Assembly: GCA_030146155.1 (NCBI GenBank)
Contig: JASLCF010000045.1
Span: forward strand, 1-7,505
Reading direction: 5' to 3'
Length of the DNA: 7,505 bases
Origin: Savagea sp.
GTDB lineage: Bacteria; Bacillota; Bacilli; Bacillales_A; Planococcaceae
The translations under genes were made by a program, and so were the position numbers. The notes under the pieces were generated by a model that saw nothing but the letters and a program-made list of their open reading frames with translations, was not told the DNA's origin and did not search any database. This document shows positions 1 through 6,350 of this stretch, piece by piece (the first letter of the stretch is position 1; each line of letters opens with the position of its first letter).

Positions 1-1167
1 TGCTCTGATGATACGCTGAACACCATCTTCAATAAGTGAGAAAGGAGCGGCTACATTCATACGTAAAAATCCAATGCCTTCTTTCCCATATTTCGAACCT
101 GGATCAAGTGCAACTTTTCCATCATGAAGTAAGCGTTGCATGAGTTCTTCTTCGGTTTGATTTAATCCACGAACATCTAGCCATAGTAAATAGGTACTTT
201 GGGGTTGAGAGACTTTAATGGCAGGCACATGTTCATTTAATTCGCGAATGACATATTCCATATTTCTAGTTAATTCTTCTTTGAGTTCTAGTAACCAAGG
301 TTCACCTTCTTTGTACGCTGCAAGATAGGCAGCTGCAGCCAGTGCATTCAATTCCATCTGTCCACGTTCTACTCCTTGTTTTTCCAACTGATTTCTCATA
401 GTAGGACAAGGAACAATCATTGTTGCTGCCTGAATTCCTGCTAAGTTAAATGTTTTTGTTGGAGCTATACAAGTAATTATTTTTGCATCCTTTGCTTCAG
501 GTAAAGATGCAATTGGAGTATGTTGATGCGGAGCGAAGACTAAATCACTATGGATTTCATCAGATAAAATAATGACGTCATAAGTGATACACAATTGAAT
601 AATCGTCCTAAGTTCTTCAATGGTCCAAACAGTTCCACCTGGATTGTGCGGATTACATAAGATGAAAAGTTTTACCCCTTTTTTTAATTGTTGCTCGAAA
701 TTGTCAAAATCAATCGTGTATGTTCCCTGATTTTCAATGAGTGGAGAATAGACGACTTCTCTTTCGTTTTCTGTAGGAATTCCGAAAAATGGCGGATAAA
801 CAGGGGGTGTCATCAAGATTTTATCGCCTTTTTGTGTGAATGTCTGAATACTAGATGCGATGGCAGGAATGACGCCATGCTGAAAGAGAATCCACTCTGA
901 CTCAATTGTCCATTGGTGATGACGCTTATTCCAATCCACCAGTGCTTTCTTACAGCCTTCGCACATATAAGAATAACCAAAGATAGGATGTTGCAGACGT
1001 TCTTGCATTGCTTGAATAATTACATCGGGGACCGCATAGTCCATATCAGCAATCCACATCGGCAATACTTCATCTCCGTGGTCAATATTGTATACCTCAT
1101 TCATTTTGTCCCATTTAATTGAACGTGTGTGACGGCGGTCGTGAACAGTAGTAAAATCATTTCTCAT
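1..1167 (-). CDS. patB: PatB/MalY-type PLP-dependent C-S lyase (3' end off window)
   Basis: Open on the minus strand from an ATG at 1167-1165 to base 1: 389 codons with no stop. The Bacillus subtilis PatB is about 387 residues, so only a few C-terminal residues should be missing. An AAAGGAG ribosome site lies about 9 bases before the ATG. Fold-type I aminotransferase signatures are in order: PMWIADMD (36-43), FGYSY (63-67), NPHNPGG (172-178), SDEIHSD (202-208, Asp203 expected to pair with the PLP ring nitrogen), PTKTFNLAG (236-244, Lys238 the Schiff-base lysine) and FLRMN (367-371) with the carboxylate-binding Arg369. The family cleaves C-S bonds of cystathionine, cysteine and related thioethers, releasing pyruvate, ammonia and a thiol in the cytoplasm. 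A closely related aminotransferase activity cannot be excluded. The gene is divergent from the DUF1871 gene. The family is secure; the exact substrate is inferred. Confidence 0.9.
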   Translation of the reverse strand, partial: MRNDFTTVHDRRHTRSIKWDKMNEVYNIDHGDEVLPMWIADMDYAVPDVIIQAMQERLQHPIFGYSYMCEGCKKALVDWNKRHHQWTIESEWILFQHGVIPAIASSIQTFTQKGDKILMTPPVYPPFFGIPTENEREVVYSPLIENQGTYTIDFDNFEQQLKKGVKLFILCNPHNPGGTVWTIEELRTIIQLCITYDVIILSDEIHSDLVFAPHQHTPIASLPEAKDAKIITCIAPTKTFNLAGIQAATMIVPCPTMRNQLEKQGVERGQMELNALAAAAYLAAYKEGEPWLLELKEELTRNMEYVIRELNEHVPAIKVSQPQSTYLLWLDVRGLNQTEEELMQRLLHDGKVALDPGSKYGKEGIGFLRMNVAAPFSLIEDGVQRIIRA

Positions 1168-1181
1168 TATTAAACTCTCCT

Positions 1182-1210
1182 TTGTAAACCTTTTCATATA
1201 TGTTATTATA
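1182..1210. promoter_or_regulatory. Divergent promoters sharing one -10 region (patB-like / DUF1871)
   Basis: The 75-base gap between the divergent genes holds a TATAAT on the minus strand (plus-strand ATTATA at 1205-1210). It is correctly placed upstream of the patB-like gene, but its -35 is poor. On the plus strand TTGTAA (1182-1187) and TATTAT (1204-1209) are 16 bases apart and could serve the DUF1871 gene. The two -10 boxes overlap, so polymerase could occupy only one promoter at a time. No riboswitch or T-box would fit in the short leader. Prediction from sequence only. Confidence 0.45.
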
Positions 1211-1242
1211 GACGAAAAACAAATGAAAACATAGGTGAGAAT

Positions 1243-1518
1243 ATGGAAATTAGAGAAATGAATGAACGAGCACTTCAAATGATACAAGAATGGGATCCTT
1301 TTTCAATTGGTGCTGAACATTATGAGTTAGAAGCTGTTGATGTGGTCGCAGCACTTCATGATGCACAGGACTTGGATGGATTTGCTGCAGAAATTCAAAG
1401 GATCTATGAAGATACAAGTTTAGAGTGGATTCCCCTTGTTCGTTGTAAACAGTTAGCGATAGAATTATTTGCTTTAAAAATGCAAGTGTCATGTTTGACT
1501 TCACCTAAAGAAGCTTAA
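1243..1518 (+). CDS. Small DUF1871 family protein (YugE-like), function unknown
   Basis: Encodes 91 residues from ATG 1243, with an AGGTGA ribosome site four bases upstream. The protein is acidic and probably all-helical, with no signal peptide or membrane segment. The WDPF motif near residues 17-20, the Y-E-x-E-x-VDVV segment (residues 27-35) and the late VSCLTS resemble DUF1871 / B. subtilis YugE proteins of about 86 residues. From memory, in B. subtilis yugE lies beside patB, so having it divergent from a patB-like gene supports the assignment. No biochemical role is known to me, and none can be read from the sequence. A weak 6-bp hairpin without a U run follows the stop. Confidence 0.75.
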   Translation: MEIREMNERALQMIQEWDPFSIGAEHYELEAVDVVAALHDAQDLDGFAAEIQRIYEDTSLEWIPLVRCKQLAIELFALKMQVSCLTSPKEA

Positions 1519-1590
1519 TTAATTTGACTCTTGTTCTGTGAGTCATTAAGGAGTAAGAGTAACTTTATAGTGTGTTTTGTGAAAGACGTT

Positions 1591-1599
1591 TGTTATACT
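1591..1599 (+). promoter_or_regulatory. Extended -10 promoter for the S1-domain gene
   Basis: TGTTATACT is a TG-n extended -10 with a 5/6 match to TATAAT. It lies 37 bases upstream of the GTG start, giving a leader of about 30 bases. No good -35 is visible at 16-18 bases, as is usual for extended -10 promoters. It implies that the S1 gene can be transcribed independently of the DUF1871 gene. Confidence 0.5.
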
Positions 1600-1635
1600 A
1601 GATTGGAGCATATAAAAAAATAGGAGCTGTTCTTT

Positions 1636-2013
1636 GTGAAAACATACAGAGTAGGGGATATACTTAAGGGAAAAGTAACCGGTATCCAGCCCTATGGCGT
1701 GTTTATTTCTCTCGATGAACAGACTCAAGGTTTGGTTCATATTTCTGAAATTACTTATGGCTTCGTAAAAAACGTTGAGGAATTTGTAAAAGTAGGCGAT
1801 ATCGTTAAAGTGAAGGTAACTCATGTTGATGAAAAAACGGGGAAGTTAAGTTTATCAATGCGTGCATTGAAGAGACCTCCTTATCAAAAGAGAAAATACT
1901 ATCGCTCAACGAAATCTCTACAAGAGAGAGTGAACGAGAGAGATAAAGTTGGCTTTCAATCTTTAGCAGAAAAACTAGAAGAATGGATTGACCAATCCGG
2001 ATTTAAAAAATGA
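1636..2013 (+). CDS. yugI: S1-domain RNA-binding protein, YugI/GSP13/CvfD type
   Basis: Encodes 125 residues from a GTG start, chosen because TAGGAG lies nine bases upstream and the S1 fold begins at once. Residues 5-76 form one S1 domain: VGDILKGKVTGIQPYGVFISL, QGLVHISEI, VGDIVKVKVTHVDEKTGKLSLSMRA. The aromatic residues Y20, F23 and H35 occupy the usual RNA-binding face. A basic linker (about 78-92, rich in K, R and Y) leads to a short C-terminal helix containing LAEKLEEWIDQS, which is typical of B. subtilis general stress protein 13 (YugI, about 130 residues) and the streptococcal post-transcriptional regulator CvfD. These are ribosome- or RNA-associated cytoplasmic proteins. The gene is convergent with the RocR-like gene and has its own promoter. 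The family is confident; the RNA targets are unknown. Confidence 0.88.
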   Translation: MKTYRVGDILKGKVTGIQPYGVFISLDEQTQGLVHISEITYGFVKNVEEFVKVGDIVKVKVTHVDEKTGKLSLSMRALKRPPYQKRKYYRSTKSLQERVNERDKVGFQSLAEKLEEWIDQSGFKK

Positions 2014-2046
2014 GGCGTAGCGTTTAGGCTACTCCTCATTTTTTTT
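2005..2046. terminator. Bidirectional intrinsic terminator between convergent genes
   Basis: A 12-bp stem has arms at 2010-2021 (ATGAGGCGTAGC) and 2028-2039 (GCTACTCCTCAT), one internal mismatch and a six-base loop. It is flanked by A6 on the left and T8 on the right, so it gives a U run in both directions. The left arm contains the TGA of the S1 gene. The right arm contains the TAG and last codons of the RocR-like gene, so coding and termination functions overlap. Confidence 0.85.
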
Positions 2047-3339
2047 GAATTTTCTTATTCGGTACTGTAAATTTTGTCGACTCATTTGTAAGTCTTTAGC
2101 TGCTCTTGTAATATTTTGATCATTTTCTTTTAAAGCTTTCTCTACATAGTATTTTTCGGCCTCGAATAAAAATTGTTCTAGCGATTTAGGTTCTTTTTTA
2201 TCCTGAGTGACTTCAAAGAGTGCAGATTCTTCCTTCTCATGTTTCATCAGGAAGTGTATAGGCAATAAATCATCCGTAATGACTTGAATATGTTTATCCC
2301 GCGTTACAATTTCTTCTAATAGATGCTGTAATTCACGAATATTTCCTGGCCATCGATAATCATTCATTAAATCTAATACCTTAGAGTCTATCGTAGGGAT
2401 AGAAATACCATATTTTTCATGCTGCTCCTCGAAGAAAGCTTGAATAAAAGGTTGAATATCATCGGTACGCTCGTAAAGAGGTGGGATTTGAATTGTAATT
2501 GTTGAAAAAAAGTAATATAACTCTTTCAATAGTTTTCCATTCGCAATTAACTCAACCGGATCATCGTCCACACTTGCGATAAGTAAATGTTGTTTAGCTG
2601 AGTTTAGCTCGAGGAGATGCAAAAGTTTATCTTGTAAGTGAATAGGAAGTAAATCGATTCTTTCACAAAATAACGTCATCTTTGTACTATTAGAAAGTTC
2701 TAATGCGATTTGGTCTAACCATCTCTCATCTACGACTTGGCAAAGTAAAGTAAAGAAAGAATGATTTTTAGGTTCTAAAGAAATGTGAATTCTTTCGGCA
2801 ATTAAGTCTTTTCCTGTTCCAGTTTCACCTACTAGAAGAACAGGTAATCTAGCTTCTGCAGCTTTTTGGGCATGACTTAACACATTTTTCATCGCTTGAG
2901 ATTGTGCGATGACTTTATTAAATGTTTTGGAATAGGCATGTTTTTTTAAAGGTTGGAGTACATGTTTTTTATAAAATGAAATATCTGTGGCATACTCCAC
3001 CGCACCGACAATTTTACCTTCATCAATAAGAGGTAAGGTCGTGTTAACGGTTGTAATTTCATCCCCGTTTTGATTCCAATAGGTTTGTTCAATATTATGT
3101 AACGCTTCCCCAGATTGTAAAACTTTGAGTAAAGTACTCTCACTATTCTTAAAAGAAATTAAATCTTCCATCTTTCGGTTTAATACTGTTTTTGGTTCTA
3201 AACCTTCAATTAATCCCATTTTATCATTATAGATTTGTGTATAACCATCAGCATCTATCGCATGAATCCCGATGTTTGCATGGTCGACAGAAAATTGATG
3301 AAAGTAGTAGGACTTGCTGAGTTGATCCAAGTAAAACAC
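2029..3339 (-). CDS. rocR: RocR-like PAS-AAA-Fis regulator lacking the sigma-54 activation motifs
   Basis: Encodes 436 residues from GTG 3339. A TTG at 3330-3328 (433 residues) is better spaced, 10 bases, from the AAAAAGGG ribosome site. Layout: PAS sensor at about 18-125 (IGIHAIDADGYTQIYNDKM), AAA+ domain at about 140-365, and a Fis-type HTH at 396-431 (NITRAAKDLQMSRQNLQYRIR). The PAS region and HTH closely follow B. subtilis RocR (461 residues), the ornithine/citrulline-responsive activator of arginine catabolism. Walker A GETGTGKD (171-178) and WPGNIREL (330-337) persist. The roughly 42-residue stretch from the NCAAL motif to Walker B, including GAFTGA, is shortened by about 15 residues and has no GAFTGA. 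Walker B reads TLFCER instead of LLLDE, sensor I Asn is Asp, and the RKDLYYRL arginine region reads LKELYYFF. Ligand and DNA binding look intact, while sigma-54 remodelling looks lost. It is divergent from rocA, its likely target. Confidence 0.88.
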   Translation of the reverse strand: MFYLDQLSKSYYFHQFSVDHANIGIHAIDADGYTQIYNDKMGLIEGLEPKTVLNRKMEDLISFKNSESTLLKVLQSGEALHNIEQTYWNQNGDEITTVNTTLPLIDEGKIVGAVEYATDISFYKKHVLQPLKKHAYSKTFNKVIAQSQAMKNVLSHAQKAAEARLPVLLVGETGTGKDLIAERIHISLEPKNHSFFTLLCQVVDERWLDQIALELSNSTKMTLFCERIDLLPIHLQDKLLHLLELNSAKQHLLIASVDDDPVELIANGKLLKELYYFFSTITIQIPPLYERTDDIQPFIQAFFEEQHEKYGISIPTIDSKVLDLMNDYRWPGNIRELQHLLEEIVTRDKHIQVITDDLLPIHFLMKHEKEESALFEVTQDKKEPKSLEQFLFEAEKYYVEKALKENDQNITRAAKDLQMSRQNLQYRIRKFKKNEE

Positions 3340-3368
3340 ACCCTTTTTAAATAATTAATATTTAATAC

Positions 3369-3397
3369 TTGAAATATGCAACAATATCTTGCATTAT
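3369..3397 (+). promoter_or_regulatory. Putative sigma-A promoter of the rocA operon
   Basis: TTGAAA (3369-3374, 5/6) is followed after 17 bases by CATTAT (3392-3397, 4/6), predicting a start near 3404. An alternative is TTGCAT (3389-3394) with TGTAAC (3411-3416). No TGGCAC-N5-TTGC sigma-54 element is present: where TTGC occurs, the bases 12 upstream are CA, not the near-invariant GG. Operator 1 fills the spacer of the first candidate. Confidence 0.45.
3376..3394. promoter_or_regulatory. Palindromic operator 1 (probable RocR-type site)
   Basis: A perfect 6-bp inverted repeat, ATGCAA-N7-TTGCAT, spans 19 bp. The same arms and spacing recur at 3419-3437. From memory, the arms resemble the TGCAAAA-n-TTTTGCA core of B. 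subtilis RocR upstream activating sites, so the RocR-like protein is the natural ligand. The site lies within the spacer of the best rocA promoter and over the predicted start of the rocR transcript, instead of far upstream as expected for a sigma-54 activator. Confidence 0.75.
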
Positions 3398-3424
3398 TAT
3401 ATATAGAAGTTGTAACAAATGCAA
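3396..3424 (-). promoter_or_regulatory. Putative sigma-A promoter of the rocR-like gene
   Basis: On the minus strand TATAAT (3401-3396) lies 17 bases from TTGCAT (3424-3419), which is a weak -35. The -35 is the left arm of operator 2. The predicted start, near 3389, falls inside operator 1. The regulator would therefore cover both ends of its own promoter, which suits autoregulation. Sequence prediction only. Confidence 0.45.
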
Positions 3425-3437
3425 ATTAATTTTGCAT
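3419..3437. promoter_or_regulatory. Palindromic operator 2 (probable RocR-type site)
   Basis: The second copy of ATGCAA-N7-TTGCAT has its centre 43 bp (about four helical turns) from that of operator 1, putting both on the same DNA face. It ends 23 bases before the rocA ATG and overlaps the -35 of the minus-strand promoter. It would sit just downstream of the rocA transcription start, a classic roadblock or repressor position. Confidence 0.75.
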
Positions 3438-3444
3438 ACAAATC

Positions 3445-3453
3445 AAAAGGAGG
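3445..3453 (+). promoter_or_regulatory. Strong RBS fixing the rocA start
   Basis: AAAAGGAGG ends seven bases before ATG 3461. An in-frame ATG at 3419 would add 14 residues, but it lies inside operator 2 and has no ribosome site. Position 3461 is therefore the start. Confidence 0.9.
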
Positions 3454-3460
3454 ATTCAAA

Positions 3461-5005
3461 ATGATTCCATACAAACACGAACCATTCACAGATTTCTCTG
3501 TAGAAGAGAACAAACAAGCTTTCTTAGCAGGGCTTAAAACAGTAGAAGGCTACTTAGGTGCTGACTACCCACTTATTATTAACGGTGAGCGCATCACAAC
3601 TGATAATAAGTTAGAGGTTACAAACCCAGCTGACAAATCAGAGGTTATCGGTAAAGTATCTATGGCATCACAAGAATTGGGAGAAAAAGCAATGCAAGTT
3701 GCTGATGAAACTTTCAATACTTGGAGAAAAGTTGACCCAGCAGTACGTGCTGACGTTCTTTTCAAAGCAGCGGCTATTATCCGTCGTCGTAAAATGGAGT
3801 TCTCTGCACTTTTAACTAAAGAAGCAGGTAAACCATGGAATGAAGCAGATGCAGATACTGCTGAAGCAATCGACTTCTTAGAGTACTACGGTCGTCAAAT
3901 GTTACGTATCAAAGATGGTATGCCAGTAGAGAGCCGTCCTGGTGAGTACAACCGTTTTGATTACATTCCTTTAGGTGTAGCAGTAGTTATCTCACCATGG
4001 AACTTTGCTTTCGCAATCATGGCTGGAACAACTGCAGCAGCATTAGTTACAGGTAACACAGTATTATTAAAACCAGCATCAACTACTCCAGTTGTTGCTT
4101 ATAAATTTGTTGAAGTACTAGAAGAAGCAGGAATGCCAGCAGGTGTTGTTAACTTCATCCCTGGTTCAAGCCGTGATATCGGTGATTTCTTAGTTGATCA
4201 CCCACGTACTCGCTTCATTTCATTCACAGGTTCACGTGATGTAGGTAAACGTATTTACGAACGTGCAGCAGTAGTGAACGAAGGACAAATTTGGTTAAAA
4301 CGTGTAATCGCTGAAATGGGCGGTAAAGATACGATTGTTGTTGATAACAACGCTGACTTAGAATTAGCAGCAGAATCAATCGTAAAATCAGCATTTGGAT
4401 TCTCAGGACAAAAATGTTCTGCATGTTCAAGAGCGGTTATCCATGAAGATGTTTATGATGAAGTAGCAGAAATGGTAGTAGCGAAAACAAAAGAATTGAC
4501 TTACGGTAACCCTGTAGATCAATCAAACTTTGCTGGACCAGTTATTGACCAAACTTCTTTCGATAAAATCATGAACTACATTGAAATTGGTAAAAAAGAA
4601 GGAACTCTACTTGCGGGTGGTAAAGGCGACGATTCAACAGGATACTTTATCGCACCAACAGTATTTGGTGACTTAGCTCCAGACGCAGTAATCATGCAAG
4701 AAGAAATCTTTGGACCAGTTGTTGGTTTAACAAAAGCAAAATCATTTGATGAAGCACTTGAAATTGCTAACAACACAGAGTATGGCTTAACAGGAGCGGT
4801 AATTACAAATAACCGTGAGCATATTGAGCAAGCTCGTCAAGACTTCCACGTAGGTAACTTATACTTTAACCGTGGATGTACTGGTGCAATTGTTGGTTAC
4901 CAACCATTTGGTGGATTCAACATGTCTGGTACAGATTCAAAAGCTGGTGGACCAGATTACCTACAATTACACATGCAAGGTAAAACTACATCAGAAACAC
5001 TATAA
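3461..5005 (+). CDS. rocA: 1-pyrroline-5-carboxylate dehydrogenase
   Basis: Encodes 514 residues, against 515 in B. subtilis RocA. It oxidises P5C / glutamate-5-semialdehyde to glutamate with NAD+ in the cytoplasm, the last step shared by proline and arginine-ornithine breakdown. Aldehyde dehydrogenase landmarks are all present: [10 protein letters not shown] (177-186, oxyanion Asn181), LLKPA (202-206), FTGSRDVG (255-262, NAD site), AEMGGKD (284-290, general base Glu285), FSGQKCSA (314-321, nucleophile Cys319) and EEIFGP (414-419). The C-terminal [18 protein letters not shown] is characteristic of this subfamily. Arginine codons are strongly biased (17 of 21 are CGT), suggesting high expression. 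The gene is first in an apparent rocA-rocD(-gdh) operon and is preceded by the two operators. The start is fixed by AAAAGGAGG at seven bases. There is no sign of damage. Confidence 0.97.
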   Translation: MIPYKHEPFTDFSVEENKQAFLAGLKTVEGYLGADYPLIINGERITTDNKLEVTNPADKSEVIGKVSMASQELGEKAMQVADETFNTWRKVDPAVRADVLFKAAAIIRRRKMEFSALLTKEAGKPWNEADADTAEAIDFLEYYGRQMLRIKDGMPVESRPGEYNRFDYIPLGVAVVISPWNFAFAIMAGTTAAALVTGNTVLLKPASTTPVVAYKFVEVLEEAGMPAGVVNFIPGSSRDIGDFLVDHPRTRFISFTGSRDVGKRIYERAAVVNEGQIWLKRVIAEMGGKDTIVVDNNADLELAAESIVKSAFGFSGQKCSACSRAVIHEDVYDEVAEMVVAKTKELTYGNPVDQSNFAGPVIDQTSFDKIMNYIEIGKKEGTLLAGGKGDDSTGYFIAPTVFGDLAPDAVIMQEEIFGPVVGLTKAKSFDEALEIANNTEYGLTGAVITNNREHIEQARQDFHVGNLYFNRGCTGAIVGYQPFGGFNMSGTDSKAGGPDYLQLHMQGKTTSETL

Positions 5006-5015
5006 GTTAGACACT

Positions 5016-5045
5016 CTGAAGACTCGTCTTGAGACGAGTCTTCAG
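5016..5045. repeat. Perfect 30-bp palindrome between rocA and rocD
   Basis: The arms CTGAAGACTCGTCT (5016-5029) and AGACGAGTCTTCAG (5032-5045) pair perfectly over 14 bp around a TG centre. In RNA this is about 13 bp with a TTGA tetraloop. It begins 11 bases after the rocA stop and ends 32 bases before the rocD start. Only two Ts follow, so it does not look like an efficient intrinsic terminator. An mRNA-stabilising or processing hairpin, or partial attenuation of rocD, fits better. Confidence 0.85.
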
Positions 5046-5077
5046 TTCTATAAAAAACAATCATATGGAGGGGTATT

Positions 5078-6277
5078 ATGACTATTTCAAACAATATTAT
5101 CGAAAAAACACAACAGTATGGGGCACACAACTACAATCCACTACCAATCGTTATCTCTGAAGCAAACGGGGTATGGGTAAAAGATCCAGAAGGTAAAGAA
5201 TATTTAGATATGTTAGCAGCTTACTCAGCATTAAACCAAGGTCACCGTCATCCTAAAATTATCCAAGCGTTAAAAGATCAAGCGGATAAAGTAACGATTA
5301 CATCACGTGCATTCCACAACGATCAATTAGGTGACTGGTATGAAAAAGTATGTCAATTGGCAGGAAAGCAAATGGCATTACCAATGAACACTGGAGCAGA
5401 AGCAGTTGAAACAGCAATTAAAGCTGCTAGACGTTGGGCTTATGAAGTAAAAGGTGTGGAAGATAATAAAGCTGAAATTATTGGTTGTCTTGGAAATTTC
5501 CACGGGCGTACAATGACAGCGGTTTCACTTTCATCAGAAGCAGAATATCAACGTGGTTTCGGTCCATTACTACCAGGTATCAAAAATGTTCCATTTGGAG
5601 ACTTAGAAGCATTAGAAGCTGCGATTACACCAAATACAGCGGCATTCATTATTGAGCCAATCCAAGGGGAGGCAGGAATTAATATTCCACCTGCTGGCTA
5701 CTTCAAAAAAGCGTATGAATTATGTAAGAAACATAATGTACTCTTTATTTCAGATGAAATTCAAGCTGGTTTAGGTCGTACGGGTAAACCATTCGCTTCA
5801 GATTGGGAAGATGTAAAACCTGATATGTATATTTTAGGAAAAGCACTAGGTGGCGGAGTATTCCCTATTTCTTGTGTAGTAGCAGATGAAGAAATTTTAA
5901 GTGTGTTTAATCCAGGTTCACATGGTTCTACATTCGGCGGAAATCCTTTAGCATGTGCAGTTTCTATCGCAGCATTAGAAGTATTAGAAGAAGAAGATTT
6001 ATATAATAAATCAGCAGAATTAGGAGAATATTTCCTACAAGAACTTCAAAAAATTGAGCACCCATCAATTAAAGAAGTGCGTGGTCGCGGATTATTCATT
6101 GGTTTAGAGTTAAATGAAGATGCACGTCCTTACTGTGAAGCTTTAAAAGAAGAAGGATTACTATGTAAAGAAACACATGATACAGTGATTCGTTTTGCAC
6201 CACCATTGGTGATTAAAAAAGAAGAATTAGACTGGGCTTTAGAACGTATTAATAAAGTTTTTGCTGATAGAAAGTAA
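5078..6277 (+). CDS. rocD: Ornithine aminotransferase
   Basis: Encodes 399 residues, about the length of B. subtilis RocD (401). It transfers the delta-amino group of ornithine to 2-oxoglutarate, giving glutamate-5-semialdehyde (cyclising to P5C) and glutamate; RocA consumes the product. Class-III aminotransferase motifs: [15 protein letters not shown] (45-59), [12 protein letters not shown] (104-115), NFHGRTM (140-146, aromatic stacking on PLP), EPIQGEAG (193-200), [12 protein letters not shown] (225-236, Asp226), LGKALGGG (253-260, Schiff-base Lys255) and [10 protein letters not shown] (283-292). The early ornithine-specific [10 protein letters not shown] is kept, which distinguishes it from acetylornithine aminotransferase. 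GGAGGGG-like site GGAGG lies six bases before the ATG. No operator copy lies in front of it, so it is probably cotranscribed with rocA through the intercistronic hairpin. The reading frame is complete and all catalytic residues are present. Confidence 0.96.
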   Translation: MTISNNIIEKTQQYGAHNYNPLPIVISEANGVWVKDPEGKEYLDMLAAYSALNQGHRHPKIIQALKDQADKVTITSRAFHNDQLGDWYEKVCQLAGKQMALPMNTGAEAVETAIKAARRWAYEVKGVEDNKAEIIGCLGNFHGRTMTAVSLSSEAEYQRGFGPLLPGIKNVPFGDLEALEAAITPNTAAFIIEPIQGEAGINIPPAGYFKKAYELCKKHNVLFISDEIQAGLGRTGKPFASDWEDVKPDMYILGKALGGGVFPISCVVADEEILSVFNPGSHGSTFGGNPLACAVSIAALEVLEEEDLYNKSAELGEYFLQELQKIEHPSIKEVRGRGLFIGLELNEDARPYCEALKEEGLLCKETHDTVIRFAPPLVIKKEELDWALERINKVFADRK

Positions 6278-6301
6278 TCAGACATATTCACCGCAAAGGT
6301 A

Positions 6302-6310
6302 TGTTACAAT
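6302..6310 (+). promoter_or_regulatory. Extended -10 promoter candidate for the gdh-like gene
   Basis: TGTTACAAT is a TG-n extended -10 with a 5/6 match to TATAAT. It lies 40 bases upstream of the ATG, with no good -35. The predicted start near 6317 falls inside the adjoining inverted repeat. It would allow expression of the last gene separately from rocA-rocD. Confidence 0.4.
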
Positions 6311-6327
6311 GATTGAAATACAATCAT
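6309..6327. repeat. 19-bp inverted repeat at the gdh leader (possible operator)
   Basis: The perfect 7-bp arms ATGATTG (6309-6315) and CAATCAT (6321-6327) enclose AAATA. They lie directly over the predicted transcription start and nine bases before the AAGAGG ribosome site. The arm sequence differs from the rocA operators, so a different regulator or a small leader hairpin is implied. There is no T run, so it is not a terminator. Confidence 0.5.
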
Positions 6328-6350
6328 GAATTAAAAGAGGCGATTCAACG

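Noticed and set aside
688..1122. Plus-strand ORFs at 688-900 and 913-1122
   Set aside because: They are shadows opposite the patB-like gene, which has all family motifs and a good ribosome site. Their translations look random.
1525..1545. Hairpin TGACTC / GAGTCA after the DUF1871 gene as a terminator
   Set aside because: The stem is only 6 bp with a nine-base loop and no T run follows. It may slow polymerase but is not a supported terminator.
2946..3143. Minus-strand 65-residue ORF within the RocR-like gene
   Set aside because: It is an alternative frame of the PAS region with no ribosome site or recognisable family.
3376..3394. Degenerate sigma-54 promoter made from the TTGCAT of operator 1
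   Set aside because: The near-invariant GG 12 bases upstream of the GC is CA, and both TTGC occurrences are explained as palindrome arms.
3425..3442. CodY-like box (AATTTT start) in the rocA leader
   Set aside because: Only the first six bases match AATTTTCNGAAAATT. The palindrome with different arms explains the sequence better.
3419..3460. In-frame ATG at 3419 giving a 14-residue longer RocA
   Set aside because: It lies inside operator 2 and lacks a ribosome site. AAAAGGAGG before ATG 3461 and the usual family length support the shorter form.
5049..5054. TATAAA before rocD as its own promoter
   Set aside because: The nearest -35-like sequence (TTGAGA, 5029-5034) is only 14 bases away and part of the perfect palindrome, so a separate promoter is not supported.
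6325..6342. ArgR/AhrC-type ARG box (CATGAATTAAAAG) before the gdh-like gene
   Set aside because: Only one half matches the remembered consensus. The second half overlaps the ribosome site and does not fit.
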